A DNA stretch of 35,539 nucleotides, from NCBI GenBank assembly GCA_015490435.1, contig WFXV01000052.1:1-35539 (forward strand). The letters run 5' to 3'. Made by a program: the position numbers and the translations under genes. This stretch comes from Thermaceae bacterium. Its GTDB lineage: Bacteria > Deinococcota > Deinococci > Deinococcales > Marinithermaceae. Every line of letters begins with the position of its first letter. Positions within the stretch are counted from its first letter, which is position 1. This document shows positions 1 to 5,339 of the stretch, in pieces. The notes below the pieces were generated by a model. That model saw only the letters and a program-made list of their open reading frames with translations. It was not told the DNA's origin and did no database searches.

Positions 1-297
1 CTCGCCGCCCTCTTCCTGGGCTTTGGCGGCTACGGCGCCCCGCTCACCCCCACCCTGATCTTGGGCGGCCTCCTGGGGCTGGTCTTCGCCCGCGCCCTCC
101 CCTGGCCCCTGGACCCCGCCGCCCTGGCCCTCGCCGGGGCGGTGGCCTGGCTCTCGGGGAGCGCCCGCACGCCGCTCGCGGCGGTGGCGCTCGCGGCCGA
201 GCTCGCCGGCTACCGCGTCCTTCCCATTGCCCTGGTGGCGGCCGCACTCGGCTACGCCCTGGTCCGCGTCCCCCTCTTCACCGAGCAGGCCGAGTAG
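1..297 (+). CDS. Voltage-gated chloride channel (ClC) family protein, C-terminal part
   Basis: This is the last 98 residues of a gene that begins before the window; the frame is open from base 1 to a TAG stop. It is almost wholly hydrophobic. The stretch GFGGYGAPLTPTLILGG resembles the ClC motif GxFxP before a transmembrane helix. The later GSARTPLAAVALAAELAGY matches the ClC pattern in which a T-R-A-P-L-T-like turn leads into a helix ending in ELTG. ClC proteins are inner-membrane chloride channels or H+/Cl- exchangers. No CBS domains follow, so this is a short bacterial form. The family call rests on remembered motifs from a fragment. The gene is followed at 335 by aroH, which seems to have its own promoter. 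Confidence 0.72.
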   Translation, partial: LAALFLGFGGYGAPLTPTLILGGLLGLVFARALPWPLDPAALALAGAVAWLSGSARTPLAAVALAAELAGYRVLPIALVAAALGYALVRVPLFTEQAE

Positions 298-298
298 C

Positions 299-328
299 TT
301 GCGTCCCGCGCCGCCGGCGGGTCAAAAT
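299..328 (+). promoter_or_regulatory. Probable leaderless promoter of aroH
   Basis: A TTGCGT box at 299-304 is followed after 18 bases by CAAAAT at 323-328, and the ATG of aroH begins six bases later. There is no Shine-Dalgarno sequence in the gap. This is the leaderless arrangement seen at many genes of this window, where transcription should start at or next to the start codon. Confidence 0.5.
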
Positions 329-334
329 CGCCCC

Positions 335-703
335 ATGGTCCGGGGCATTCGCGGCGCCATCACGGTGGACGAGGACACCCCCGAGGCGATCCACTCCGCC
401 ACCCGCGAGCTCCTCCGCGAGATCGTGGCGCAAAACGGCATCGAAAGCTTCGAGGAGTTCGCCGCCATCATCTTCACCGTCACCGAGGACCTCTCCTCCG
501 CCTTCCCCGCCGAGGCCGCCCGCCAGCTCGGGATGCACCGCGTCCCCCTGCTCTCGGCCCGCGAGGTTCCGGTGCCGGGGAGCCTGCCCCGGGTTATCCG
601 GGTGCTCGCGCTCTGGAACACCGAAAAGCCCCAGGACGCGATCCGCCACGTCTACCTCCGCGAGGCCAAGAAGCTCCGCCCCGACCTGGAAAGCGCCCAG
701 TAG
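335..703 (+). CDS. aroH: Chorismate mutase, AroH class (monofunctional)
   Basis: The 122-residue protein converts chorismate to prephenate, the first step toward phenylalanine and tyrosine, in the cytoplasm. It matches the trimeric AroH fold of Bacillus subtilis (127 residues) along its whole length. The start VRGIRGAITV and the end IRHVYLREAKKLRPDL are hallmark segments. The residues corresponding to the Bacillus catalytic set Arg7, Glu78, Arg90 and Tyr108 are visible as Arg6, Glu77, Arg89 and Tyr107. The ATG at 335 is chosen because it fits the family N-terminus and lies six bases after a -10-like box; longer in-frame extensions are arginine- and serine-rich shadow sequence. It stands alone between the ClC gene and the aspS2 attenuator. 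Confidence 0.93.
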   Translation: MVRGIRGAITVDEDTPEAIHSATRELLREIVAQNGIESFEEFAAIIFTVTEDLSSAFPAEAARQLGMHRVPLLSAREVPVPGSLPRVIRVLALWNTEKPQDAIRHVYLREAKKLRPDLESAQ

Positions 704-704
704 C

Positions 705-732
705 TTGACACCCCGGACCCGGGGCGCATAAG
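705..732 (+). promoter_or_regulatory. Promoter of the aspS2 leader transcript
   Basis: A perfect -35 box TTGACA at 705-710 is followed by a 16-base spacer and CATAAG at 727-732 (4 of 6 matches to TATAAT), or by ATAAGC after 17 bases. Transcription should begin near 739-741, only a few bases before the leader-peptide ATG at 744. The box begins directly after the aroH stop codon, so aspS2 is transcribed separately from aroH. Confidence 0.65.
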
Positions 733-743
733 CTTGCAGCAAG

Positions 744-773
744 ATGCGCTGGGCCCGCAACAATAACGCCTGA
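744..773 (+). CDS. Asparagine-rich leader peptide of the aspS2 attenuator
   Basis: A nine-codon reading frame runs ATG to TGA and encodes MRWARNNNA. Codons 6-8 are AAC AAT AAC (759-767), three Asn codons in a row, with no Asp codon. It starts a few bases after the predicted transcription start and ends two bases before the first arm of an antiterminator hairpin. It therefore looks like the sensor of a ribosome-mediated attenuator: slow decoding of Asn codons would stall the ribosome and switch the downstream hairpin. AAT is the less expected Asn codon in such GC-rich DNA. There is no clear ribosome binding site, so translation probably starts in near-leaderless fashion. Too short for ordinary gene callers; the call is inference from position and content. 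Confidence 0.78.
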   Translation: MRWARNNNA

Positions 774-774
774 C

Positions 775-823
775 GGGGGAAGGTCCCGCTTCCCCCCGGT
801 CGCCCGTGGACCGGGGGTTTTTT
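775..823 (+). promoter_or_regulatory. Transcription attenuator of aspS2: antiterminator versus terminator
   Basis: Two mutually exclusive hairpins can be drawn by eye. The antiterminator pairs GGGGGAAG (775-782) with CTTCCCCC (789-796), eight perfect pairs around a six-base loop. The terminator pairs CCCCCGGTC (793-801) with GACCGGGGG (809-817), nine perfect pairs, followed by six T (818-823). They share bases 793-796. A ribosome that reaches the leader stop at 771-773 would cover the first antiterminator arm and allow termination; one stalled at the first Asn codons would leave it free and allow read-through into aspS2. Confidence 0.78.
793..823 (+). terminator. Intrinsic terminator within the aspS2 leader
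   Basis: A perfect nine-pair GC-rich stem (793-801 with 809-817) and seven-base loop are followed by TTTTTT at 818-823. It lies 21 bases before the aspS2 start codon and downstream of the promoter, so it acts as a conditional rather than a gene-end terminator. Confidence 0.85.
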
Positions 824-844
824 CGGGCCCAAGAGGGGGAAACG

Positions 845-2113
845 ATGCGCGTACTGGTGAGCGAACTCCCAAAGCACGAGTGCGAGGAGGTCGAGGTCTG
901 GGGCTGGCTCCACTGGCGGCGCGACCTCGGTGGGATCCAGTTCGCCCTGATCCGCGACCGGAGCAGCGTGGTCCAGGTGGTGCTCCCGGGCGGGGTCCGG
1001 CTGCCGCTGCCCGAGTCGGTGGTGAAGGCCCGGGGCAAGGTGGTGAAAAGCGAGAAGGCCCCGGGCGGCTTCGAGATCCACAGCGAGGGCCTCGAGCTCC
1101 TTGCCCCGGCGGAAAAGCCCACCCCGGTCGAGATTCCGAAGGAGGAGTGGCGGGCAAACCCCGAGACCCTGCTCACCTACCGCTACGTCACCCTCCGCGG
1201 GGAGAAGGCCCGCGCCCCCCTCAAGATCCAGGCGGCGCTGGTCCGGGGCTTCCGCAAGTACCTTGACTCCCAGGGCTTCACCGAGATCTTCACCCCGAAG
1301 ATCGTCAAGGCCGGTGCCGAGGGCGGCTCCAACCTCTTCGAGGTGGACTACTTCGGGGAGCCCGCCTACCTTGCCCAAAGCCCCCAGCTCTACAAGCAAA
1401 TCATGGTCGGGGTCTACGAGCGGGTCTACGAGGTGGCCCCGGTCTGGCGCGCCGAGGAGCACGCGACCAGCCGCCACCTGAACGAGTACCTCTCCCTCGA
1501 CGTCGAAATGGGCTTCATCGAGGACGAGGAGGACGTGATGGCGCTCGAGGAGGAGCTCATCCAGGCGATGCTGGAAGAGGCGAAAACGAGCGCCGCCCGC
1601 GAGATCGAGCTCCTCGGCGCCGAGTGGCCCAAAGTGCCGAAGACCTTCCCCCGCGTCCCCTACGCCGAGGCCAAGAAGATCGTGAAAGAGCTCGGCGTCG
1701 GCATGGGCGCCGACCTGAACGACGCCGCCGAACGCGCCCTCGGGGAATACTTCTCGGAAAAATACGGCACCGACTTCATTTTCGTGGTGGACTACCCCGA
1801 GGAGGTCCGGCCCTTTTACACCATGCCGAAAGAGGGCGGCCTGACCCGGGGCTACGACCTGCTCTTTAGGGGCCTTGAGATCACCTCGGGCGGCCAGCGC
1901 ATCCACCAACCTGAGCTCATCGTCCAGCAGCTCGAGAAAAAGGGCATGAACGTGGAGGCCTTCAAGGACTACATCGAGGTCTTCCGCTACGGCATGCCGC
2001 CGCACGGGGGATTCGCCATCGGCGCCGAGCGCTTCACCCAAAAGCTCCTCGGCCTCCCCAACGTCCGCTACGCCCGCGCCTTCCCCCGCGACCGCCACCG
2101 GGTGGCGCCCTAA
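845..2113 (+). CDS. aspS2: Archaeal-type, probably non-discriminating aspartyl-tRNA synthetase (AspRS2)
   Basis: The 422-residue class II synthetase charges tRNA-Asp and, if non-discriminating, also tRNA-Asn with aspartate. It has an N-terminal OB-fold anticodon domain (about 1-100) and a catalytic domain with motif 2 (VAPVWRAEEHATSRHLNEY) and motif 3 (GGFAIGAERF). It lacks the large insertion of bacterial AspRS and has the same length as Thermus thermophilus AspRS2. A histidine at residue 23, in the segment GWLHWRRDLGG, occupies the place where discriminating archaeal enzymes carry tryptophan; this supports relaxed tRNA choice. The product Asp-tRNA-Asn is the GatCAB substrate. The ATG at 845 follows AGAGGGGG at 832-839. 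The gene is controlled by the Asn-codon attenuator just upstream. Its stop overlaps the convergent murJ stop by three bases. Confidence 0.92.
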   Translation: MRVLVSELPKHECEEVEVWGWLHWRRDLGGIQFALIRDRSSVVQVVLPGGVRLPLPESVVKARGKVVKSEKAPGGFEIHSEGLELLAPAEKPTPVEIPKEEWRANPETLLTYRYVTLRGEKARAPLKIQAALVRGFRKYLDSQGFTEIFTPKIVKAGAEGGSNLFEVDYFGEPAYLAQSPQLYKQIMVGVYERVYEVAPVWRAEEHATSRHLNEYLSLDVEMGFIEDEEDVMALEEELIQAMLEEAKTSAAREIELLGAEWPKVPKTFPRVPYAEAKKIVKELGVGMGADLNDAAERALGEYFSEKYGTDFIFVVDYPEEVRPFYTMPKEGGLTRGYDLLFRGLEITSGGQRIHQPELIVQQLEKKGMNVEAFKDYIEVFRYGMPPHGGFAIGAERFTQKLLGLPNVRYARAFPRDRHRVAP

Positions 2114-3567
2114 AGCGCCCGGGCCGCCCGCAGCACGAAGGCGTAAGCGAGCAGACCGCCCAGTCCCCCGGCAAGAAGCGGGGGCACGCTCGCGAGCGCC
2201 CCCACCGGCGGACCCGCGATCCCGGCGAAGAGGCGGGCGGCGCCGGCGGCGAGGAGGGCGGCGGCGAACACCGGCAAAAAGCGCCGGAAAAGCGCACCGA
2301 GGTCGAGCCAGGCGCCGCGACCCAGCCCGAAGGCGAGCAGCAGCACCCCGAGCCAGCCCGCGAGCACGGTGGCGAGGTTGAGCCGGAACATGCCGTAGGG
2401 CGCGAGGAGGTAGTAGCCAAGGGCGTTCAAGAGAAAGAGCGCCACGCTCACCCGCACCGCTTCCAAAATCCGCTCCCGGGCGTAGTAGGCCCGGAGCAAA
2501 AGGGCGTAAACACCCCAGGGGAAAACGGCGAGCGCAAGCGCGAGGAGCGCTTCGGTGGAAAAGCGGAAGTTCGCTTCGGTAAAAGCCGGCGTCCAGGCGA
2601 AAAGCACCGCCACGATCCAGGGGGCGAGCGCCCAGGCGAGCGCCGAGGCCAGCGCCAGGAGCAACCCCACCTGGTAGATCGCCCGGGAGAGAAGCTCCCG
2701 GAAGGTCCCCGCCTCCCCCCGCGCGGCGTGCTCGGCGAGCCGGGGGAAGACCGCCATCGCCGGGCTCACCGAAAGCAGACCGAGCAGCATCAGGTAGACC
2801 ATCTCGGCATTGTAGAAACCGGTCACCGCCGCCGTGGGGTAGGCGGTGAGCAAAGCGGTGAGGACGACGTTCACCACCTGCCGGGTCGAGGTGGTGAAGA
2901 GGAAGGGGAGCATGAGGGCGCCGGCGCGGCGGACCTCGGGGCTGAGCTCGAGCTCGAGCCCGATCCCCCGCAAGAAGAAAAGCTGCACCAGCGCCTGGGC
3001 AAACCCGCCCGCGACGTAGGCGACGGCGATCCAGGTCGCGGCCTTAGGAAGGGCGAGCATCAAGCTGACGGCGGCGAGGTTGAAGGCCACCGGAGCGAAG
3101 GCGGGGGCGAAGAAGCGCTCTTCGGCCTGAAGCAGCGCGGAAAAGAGCGCCGAGACGCTGATCGCGAGCAAAAACGGCGCCACCAACCGGATGAGCCCCG
3201 TCACGAGGCCGAGGTCGAGCCGGGATCCCTCGGCCACCAAGAGATCGGCGAAAAAGGGCGCAAAGAGCTCGATGAGCCCGAGCACGGCCAAGTTCGCCGC
3301 CAGCAAAAAGGCAAAGAACCGGCGCACGAAGGCTTCCCGCGGCTCGCCCTCGAGTCCCTTGAGCACCGGGATCAAAGCGTTCGTCACCGCTCCCTCGGCG
3401 AGGATCTCGCGGAAGAGGTTGGGTACCCGGAAGGCGACGTTGAAGGCGTCCTTGGCAAGGTCGGGGTATAGGTTGTTGAAGACCGCCTGCCGCAAAAGGC
3501 CAAAGGCGCGGCTAAAAAGCGTCCCCGCCATCATGAGGGCGGCGTTTTTCCGCACCGAGCGGGCCAC
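2110..3567 (-). CDS. murJ: Lipid II flippase MurJ
   Basis: This 485-residue, very hydrophobic protein belongs to the MOP/MurJ (MviN) family, which moves the peptidoglycan precursor lipid II across the inner membrane. The N-terminus (GTLFSRAFGLLRQAVFNN, then FNVAFRVPNLFREILAEGAVTNALIPVL) is the most typical part of MurJ: the RxxGxxR segment, and the A-F-xx-A-F-R-V-P-N-L-F-R-x-x-x-A-E-G segment. About 14 transmembrane helices are expected. The start is a GTG at 3567, six bases after a TAAACT box on this strand, which suggests a leaderless mRNA. It ends head-on with aspS2, the two stop codons overlapping. Confidence 0.92.
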   Translation of the reverse strand: MARSVRKNAALMMAGTLFSRAFGLLRQAVFNNLYPDLAKDAFNVAFRVPNLFREILAEGAVTNALIPVLKGLEGEPREAFVRRFFAFLLAANLAVLGLIELFAPFFADLLVAEGSRLDLGLVTGLIRLVAPFLLAISVSALFSALLQAEERFFAPAFAPVAFNLAAVSLMLALPKAATWIAVAYVAGGFAQALVQLFFLRGIGLELELSPEVRRAGALMLPFLFTTSTRQVVNVVLTALLTAYPTAAVTGFYNAEMVYLMLLGLLSVSPAMAVFPRLAEHAARGEAGTFRELLSRAIYQVGLLLALASALAWALAPWIVAVLFAWTPAFTEANFRFSTEALLALALAVFPWGVYALLLRAYYARERILEAVRVSVALFLLNALGYYLLAPYGMFRLNLATVLAGWLGVLLLAFGLGRGAWLDLGALFRRFLPVFAAALLAAGAARLFAGIAGPPVGALASVPPLLAGGLGGLLAYAFVLRAARAL

Positions 3568-3573
3568 GGGTAG

Positions 3574-3579
3574 AGTTTA
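3574..3579 (-). promoter_or_regulatory. Leaderless -10 box of murJ
   Basis: TAAACT on the minus strand ends six bases before the murJ GTG; no Shine-Dalgarno sequence lies between. It sits in the 28-base gap after the PIN gene. Confidence 0.5.
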
Positions 3580-3595
3580 CCGGCGAAGCGCGCCC

Positions 3596-4039
3596 TCAAA
3601 GCCGATCGAGATCGAAGTCGGGTTCCAGTGGATCGACAAAGCGGACGCCCTCGATCTCGGAGCCGGGCGAAAAATCCTCGGAGAGGATGACAGGAATCCC
3701 CCGCAACCGGGCGAGCGCCCATAGCTGGGCGTCAAAGTAAGAAAGCCGGTAGCGCTCGACCCCGCGAAGGGCCTCGAGCACCACCGGGTAAAAGAGCGCG
3801 AGCACCGGAAACGCCTCGGCCAAAAGCTCTACCTGCTGCCGTACTTTTTCCGCGGGAAGCGGAGGATCAAGCTTCCGCAAGACCACGCTGGCGAACTCAC
3901 CTAGCACTTGGATCGAGAGCGCCGCGTTCCCCTTGCGGGCCAGGATGCGAAGCAGTGCGCCCGCTTTCTCACGCTTATAGGGGTGCCGACGGTCAAGGGG
4001 ATAAAGCAGCAGGTTGGTGTCGATCAGGTAGCGGATCAA
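3596..4039 (-). CDS. PIN-domain ribonuclease, probable type II toxin (VapC-like)
   Basis: A 147-residue PIN-domain protein. It opens with YLIDTNLLLYPLD, the usual D-T-N strand, and has further acidic positions in VLGEFASVVLRKL, SYFDAQLWALA and ILSEDF, giving the metal-binding acidic cluster of PIN nucleases. Such proteins cut RNA and are held in check by a cognate antitoxin. The start is TTG at 4039, overlapping the TGA stop of the upstream antitoxin as TTGA, so the two are translationally coupled. The length fits VapC-like toxins. The target RNA cannot be told from sequence. Confidence 0.85.
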   Translation of the reverse strand: MIRYLIDTNLLLYPLDRRHPYKREKAGALLRILARKGNAALSIQVLGEFASVVLRKLDPPLPAEKVRQQVELLAEAFPVLALFYPVVLEALRGVERYRLSYFDAQLWALARLRGIPVILSEDFSPGSEIEGVRFVDPLEPDFDLDRL

Positions 4040-4305
4040 GGCTTGACGCGACCCCTCTCTTGGTAGACCTCCTCGCGGCGAAAGTGCCAGCCCTCGGGGA
4101 AGCGGTGGTGCTTTTGCACCTCCTCCGCCAAATCCAGAAACCGAAGCACCGCTTCCTCGGGCGCCCTTTGGTCTTCCTCCGGAGAAGCCAGGAAGCGATC
4201 CAACGCCCGGCGCACGACCTCGGCCTCGCTAACGCCGAGCTCGCGGGCCCTTTGCTTCAAAAGCGCGTCCTGATCCTCGCGCAAGTAGAGTTGCTTGCGG
4301 ACCAC
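4036..4305 (-). CDS. Ribbon-helix-helix type antitoxin of the PIN toxin
   Basis: An 89-residue protein starting VRKQLYLREDQDALLKQRARELGVSEAEVVRRALD when begun at GTG 4305. A short beta strand followed by two helices, the second of the form G-V-S-E-A-E-V-V-R-R-A-L, is the classic ribbon-helix-helix DNA-binding fold (CopG/MetJ type). The C-terminal half is acidic and should wrap the PIN toxin. GTG 4305 is preferred over the ATG six codons upstream because a perfect TATACT box ends six bases before it, and because family members start right at this strand. It overlaps the toxin gene by four bases and probably represses its own promoter. Confidence 0.82.
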   Translation of the reverse strand: MVRKQLYLREDQDALLKQRARELGVSEAEVVRRALDRFLASPEEDQRAPEEAVLRFLDLAEEVQKHHRFPEGWHFRREEVYQERGRVKP

Positions 4306-4311
4306 GCCTTG

Positions 4312-4317
4312 AGTATA
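4312..4317 (-). promoter_or_regulatory. Leaderless -10 box of the toxin-antitoxin operon
   Basis: TATACT on the minus strand, six bases before the antitoxin GTG. The 50-base gap 4306-4355 also holds a TAAAGT box at 4344-4349 on the plus strand for the divergent gene, so both promoters fit in the same small region. Confidence 0.6.
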
Positions 4318-4343
4318 CATCACCTACATCATGCCTTCGCCCT

Positions 4344-4349
4344 TAAAGT
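4344..4349 (+). promoter_or_regulatory. Leaderless -10 box of the gene at 4356
   Basis: TAAAGT ends six bases before the GTG at 4356; no ribosome binding site is present. Confidence 0.5.
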
Positions 4350-4355
4350 GATCTC

Positions 4356-4760
4356 GTGGCCAAAACCCTAATCCAGCACGCCGGCCTGCCGATTTATCTC
4401 CTCGACTCGGTGACCGAGGGCGGCGAGGAGCAAACCGGTGCGATCGTGATCACCGGCTCCCACGGCGGGCTCTCGGCGGCCCGCTACGCCCTCGCCTACC
4501 GCCCCCTCCTCGTCGTCTTCAACGACGCTGGGATCGGCAAGGACGAGGCCGGGGTAGCGGGGCTAAAGGTGCTCGAGGATGCCGGCATCGCCGCCGCCGC
4601 CGTATCCCACACCTCGGCCCGGATCGGCGAGGCCAAAAACACCTGGGAAAGCGGCGTCCTAAGCCGGGTAAACGCCCCGGCCCGAGCGCTCGGGCACGGG
4701 CCGGGAATGCGCGTACGCGAGGCGGTTCAGCGCTTAGCGGAGGGGTTCCGCGCCCTTTAG
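4356..4760 (+). CDS. Protein of unknown function, 134 residues
   Basis: I do not recognise this family. The protein is soluble and has alternating hydrophobic strands and small loops such as IVITGSHGGLSAARYAL, LLVVFNDAGIGKDEAGVAGL and ISAAVSHTSARIGE-like segments, which suggests an alpha/beta fold with nucleotide- or small-ligand-binding glycine loops. Histidines and serines in GSHGG and VSHTSARIG could be functional. The GTG start at 4356 lies six bases after a TAAAGT box. It is divergent from the toxin-antitoxin pair and converges with the lipoprotein gene, overlapping its 3' end by 27 bases. No transmembrane segment or signal peptide is seen. Confidence 0.72.
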   Translation: MAKTLIQHAGLPIYLLDSVTEGGEEQTGAIVITGSHGGLSAARYALAYRPLLVVFNDAGIGKDEAGVAGLKVLEDAGIAAAAVSHTSARIGEAKNTWESGVLSRVNAPARALGHGPGMRVREAVQRLAEGFRAL

Positions 4761-5293
4761 GAGCAGCACCGCGTCGTTGTAGTCGGCGTCCACCCACTCC
4801 TCGATGAAGACCAAGACGCCCACCTTCTCGCCGGGGGGGTGAGCGCTTCGAAGGCGCGCATCCCTCGGGGCGCTTCGTTCAAGGCGTCGAGGGAGTAGAT
4901 GCGCTCCCGGTCCCCGCCGAAGACGTGGACGAGGCCGAAGGGACCCTCGGGCTTGAAACTCGCGGAAAGCGGCGGGAAGAGGCAGCCATCCAGCGAGCCG
5001 GAGTAGTGGACCACCAGGGTCTGGCGGGTGGGGTTTTGCTCCGTGTAGTAGCCCGCCTCCACCCCGATCGCCGCCGACTCGCCCCCGATCAGGGTGAGGG
5101 TCACCTCGCCTTTGGGGGCGAAGACCTGGTGGGGAAGCGGGGCGCCCTTGCGGTAGCCGCAGTAGAAGGTGGGGCCGAAGGTGTTGACATCGGGAAGGGC
5201 GACCTCCTCGACCACCTCCTGCACCCGGGGCGCGCAGGCCGCGAGCAAGCCGAGCAGAGCCAGCAGTCCGATCCACCAAATGTGCCGTTTCAT
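4734..5293 (-). CDS. Putative lipoprotein, reading frame broken by a frameshift in a C7 run
   Basis: Starting at ATG 5293 the protein opens with a positively charged tip and a hydrophobic stretch ending in the lipobox LLAAC, so it should be a lipid-anchored envelope protein. The family is not recognised. The frame is continuous to a run of seven G on the plus strand (4833-4839). Past it, that frame gives arginine/serine-rich nonsense and stops at 4757, whereas the next frame gives GEKVGVLVFIEEWVDADYND and stops at 4734. One more base in the run (or two fewer) would join them. This could be a sequencing error, a recent mutation, a phase-variable tract or programmed slippage. It lies after sbcC on the same strand, with a 46-base gap. 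Confidence 0.7.
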
Positions 5294-5339
5294 ACTTTTT
5301 ACCCCGGAACCCGCTCGGTTCAAAGCCGGTTAAATCCGC

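Noticed and set aside
733..743. Small hairpin CTTG-CAG-CAAG before the Asn leader
   Set aside because: Only four pairs, and most of it lies at or before the predicted transcript start, so it is unlikely to be a functional RNA stem.
704..844. T-box riboswitch ahead of the synthetase gene
   Set aside because: No T-box consensus or room for stem I is present; the leader is under 110 bases and is better explained by a translated leader peptide.
278..2098. Very long open frame on the minus strand opposite aroH and aspS2
   Set aside because: It is the antisense shadow of two well-recognised genes and has the His/Glu/Gly/Leu-rich composition typical of such shadows in GC-rich DNA. The same holds for other long antisense frames, such as those opposite sbcC, hslU and leuB.
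4734..5279. Separate gene in the second frame of the lipoprotein locus
   Set aside because: Its first two thirds are arginine- and proline-rich shadow sequence; only the part after the C7 run looks real, as the continuation of the lipoprotein.
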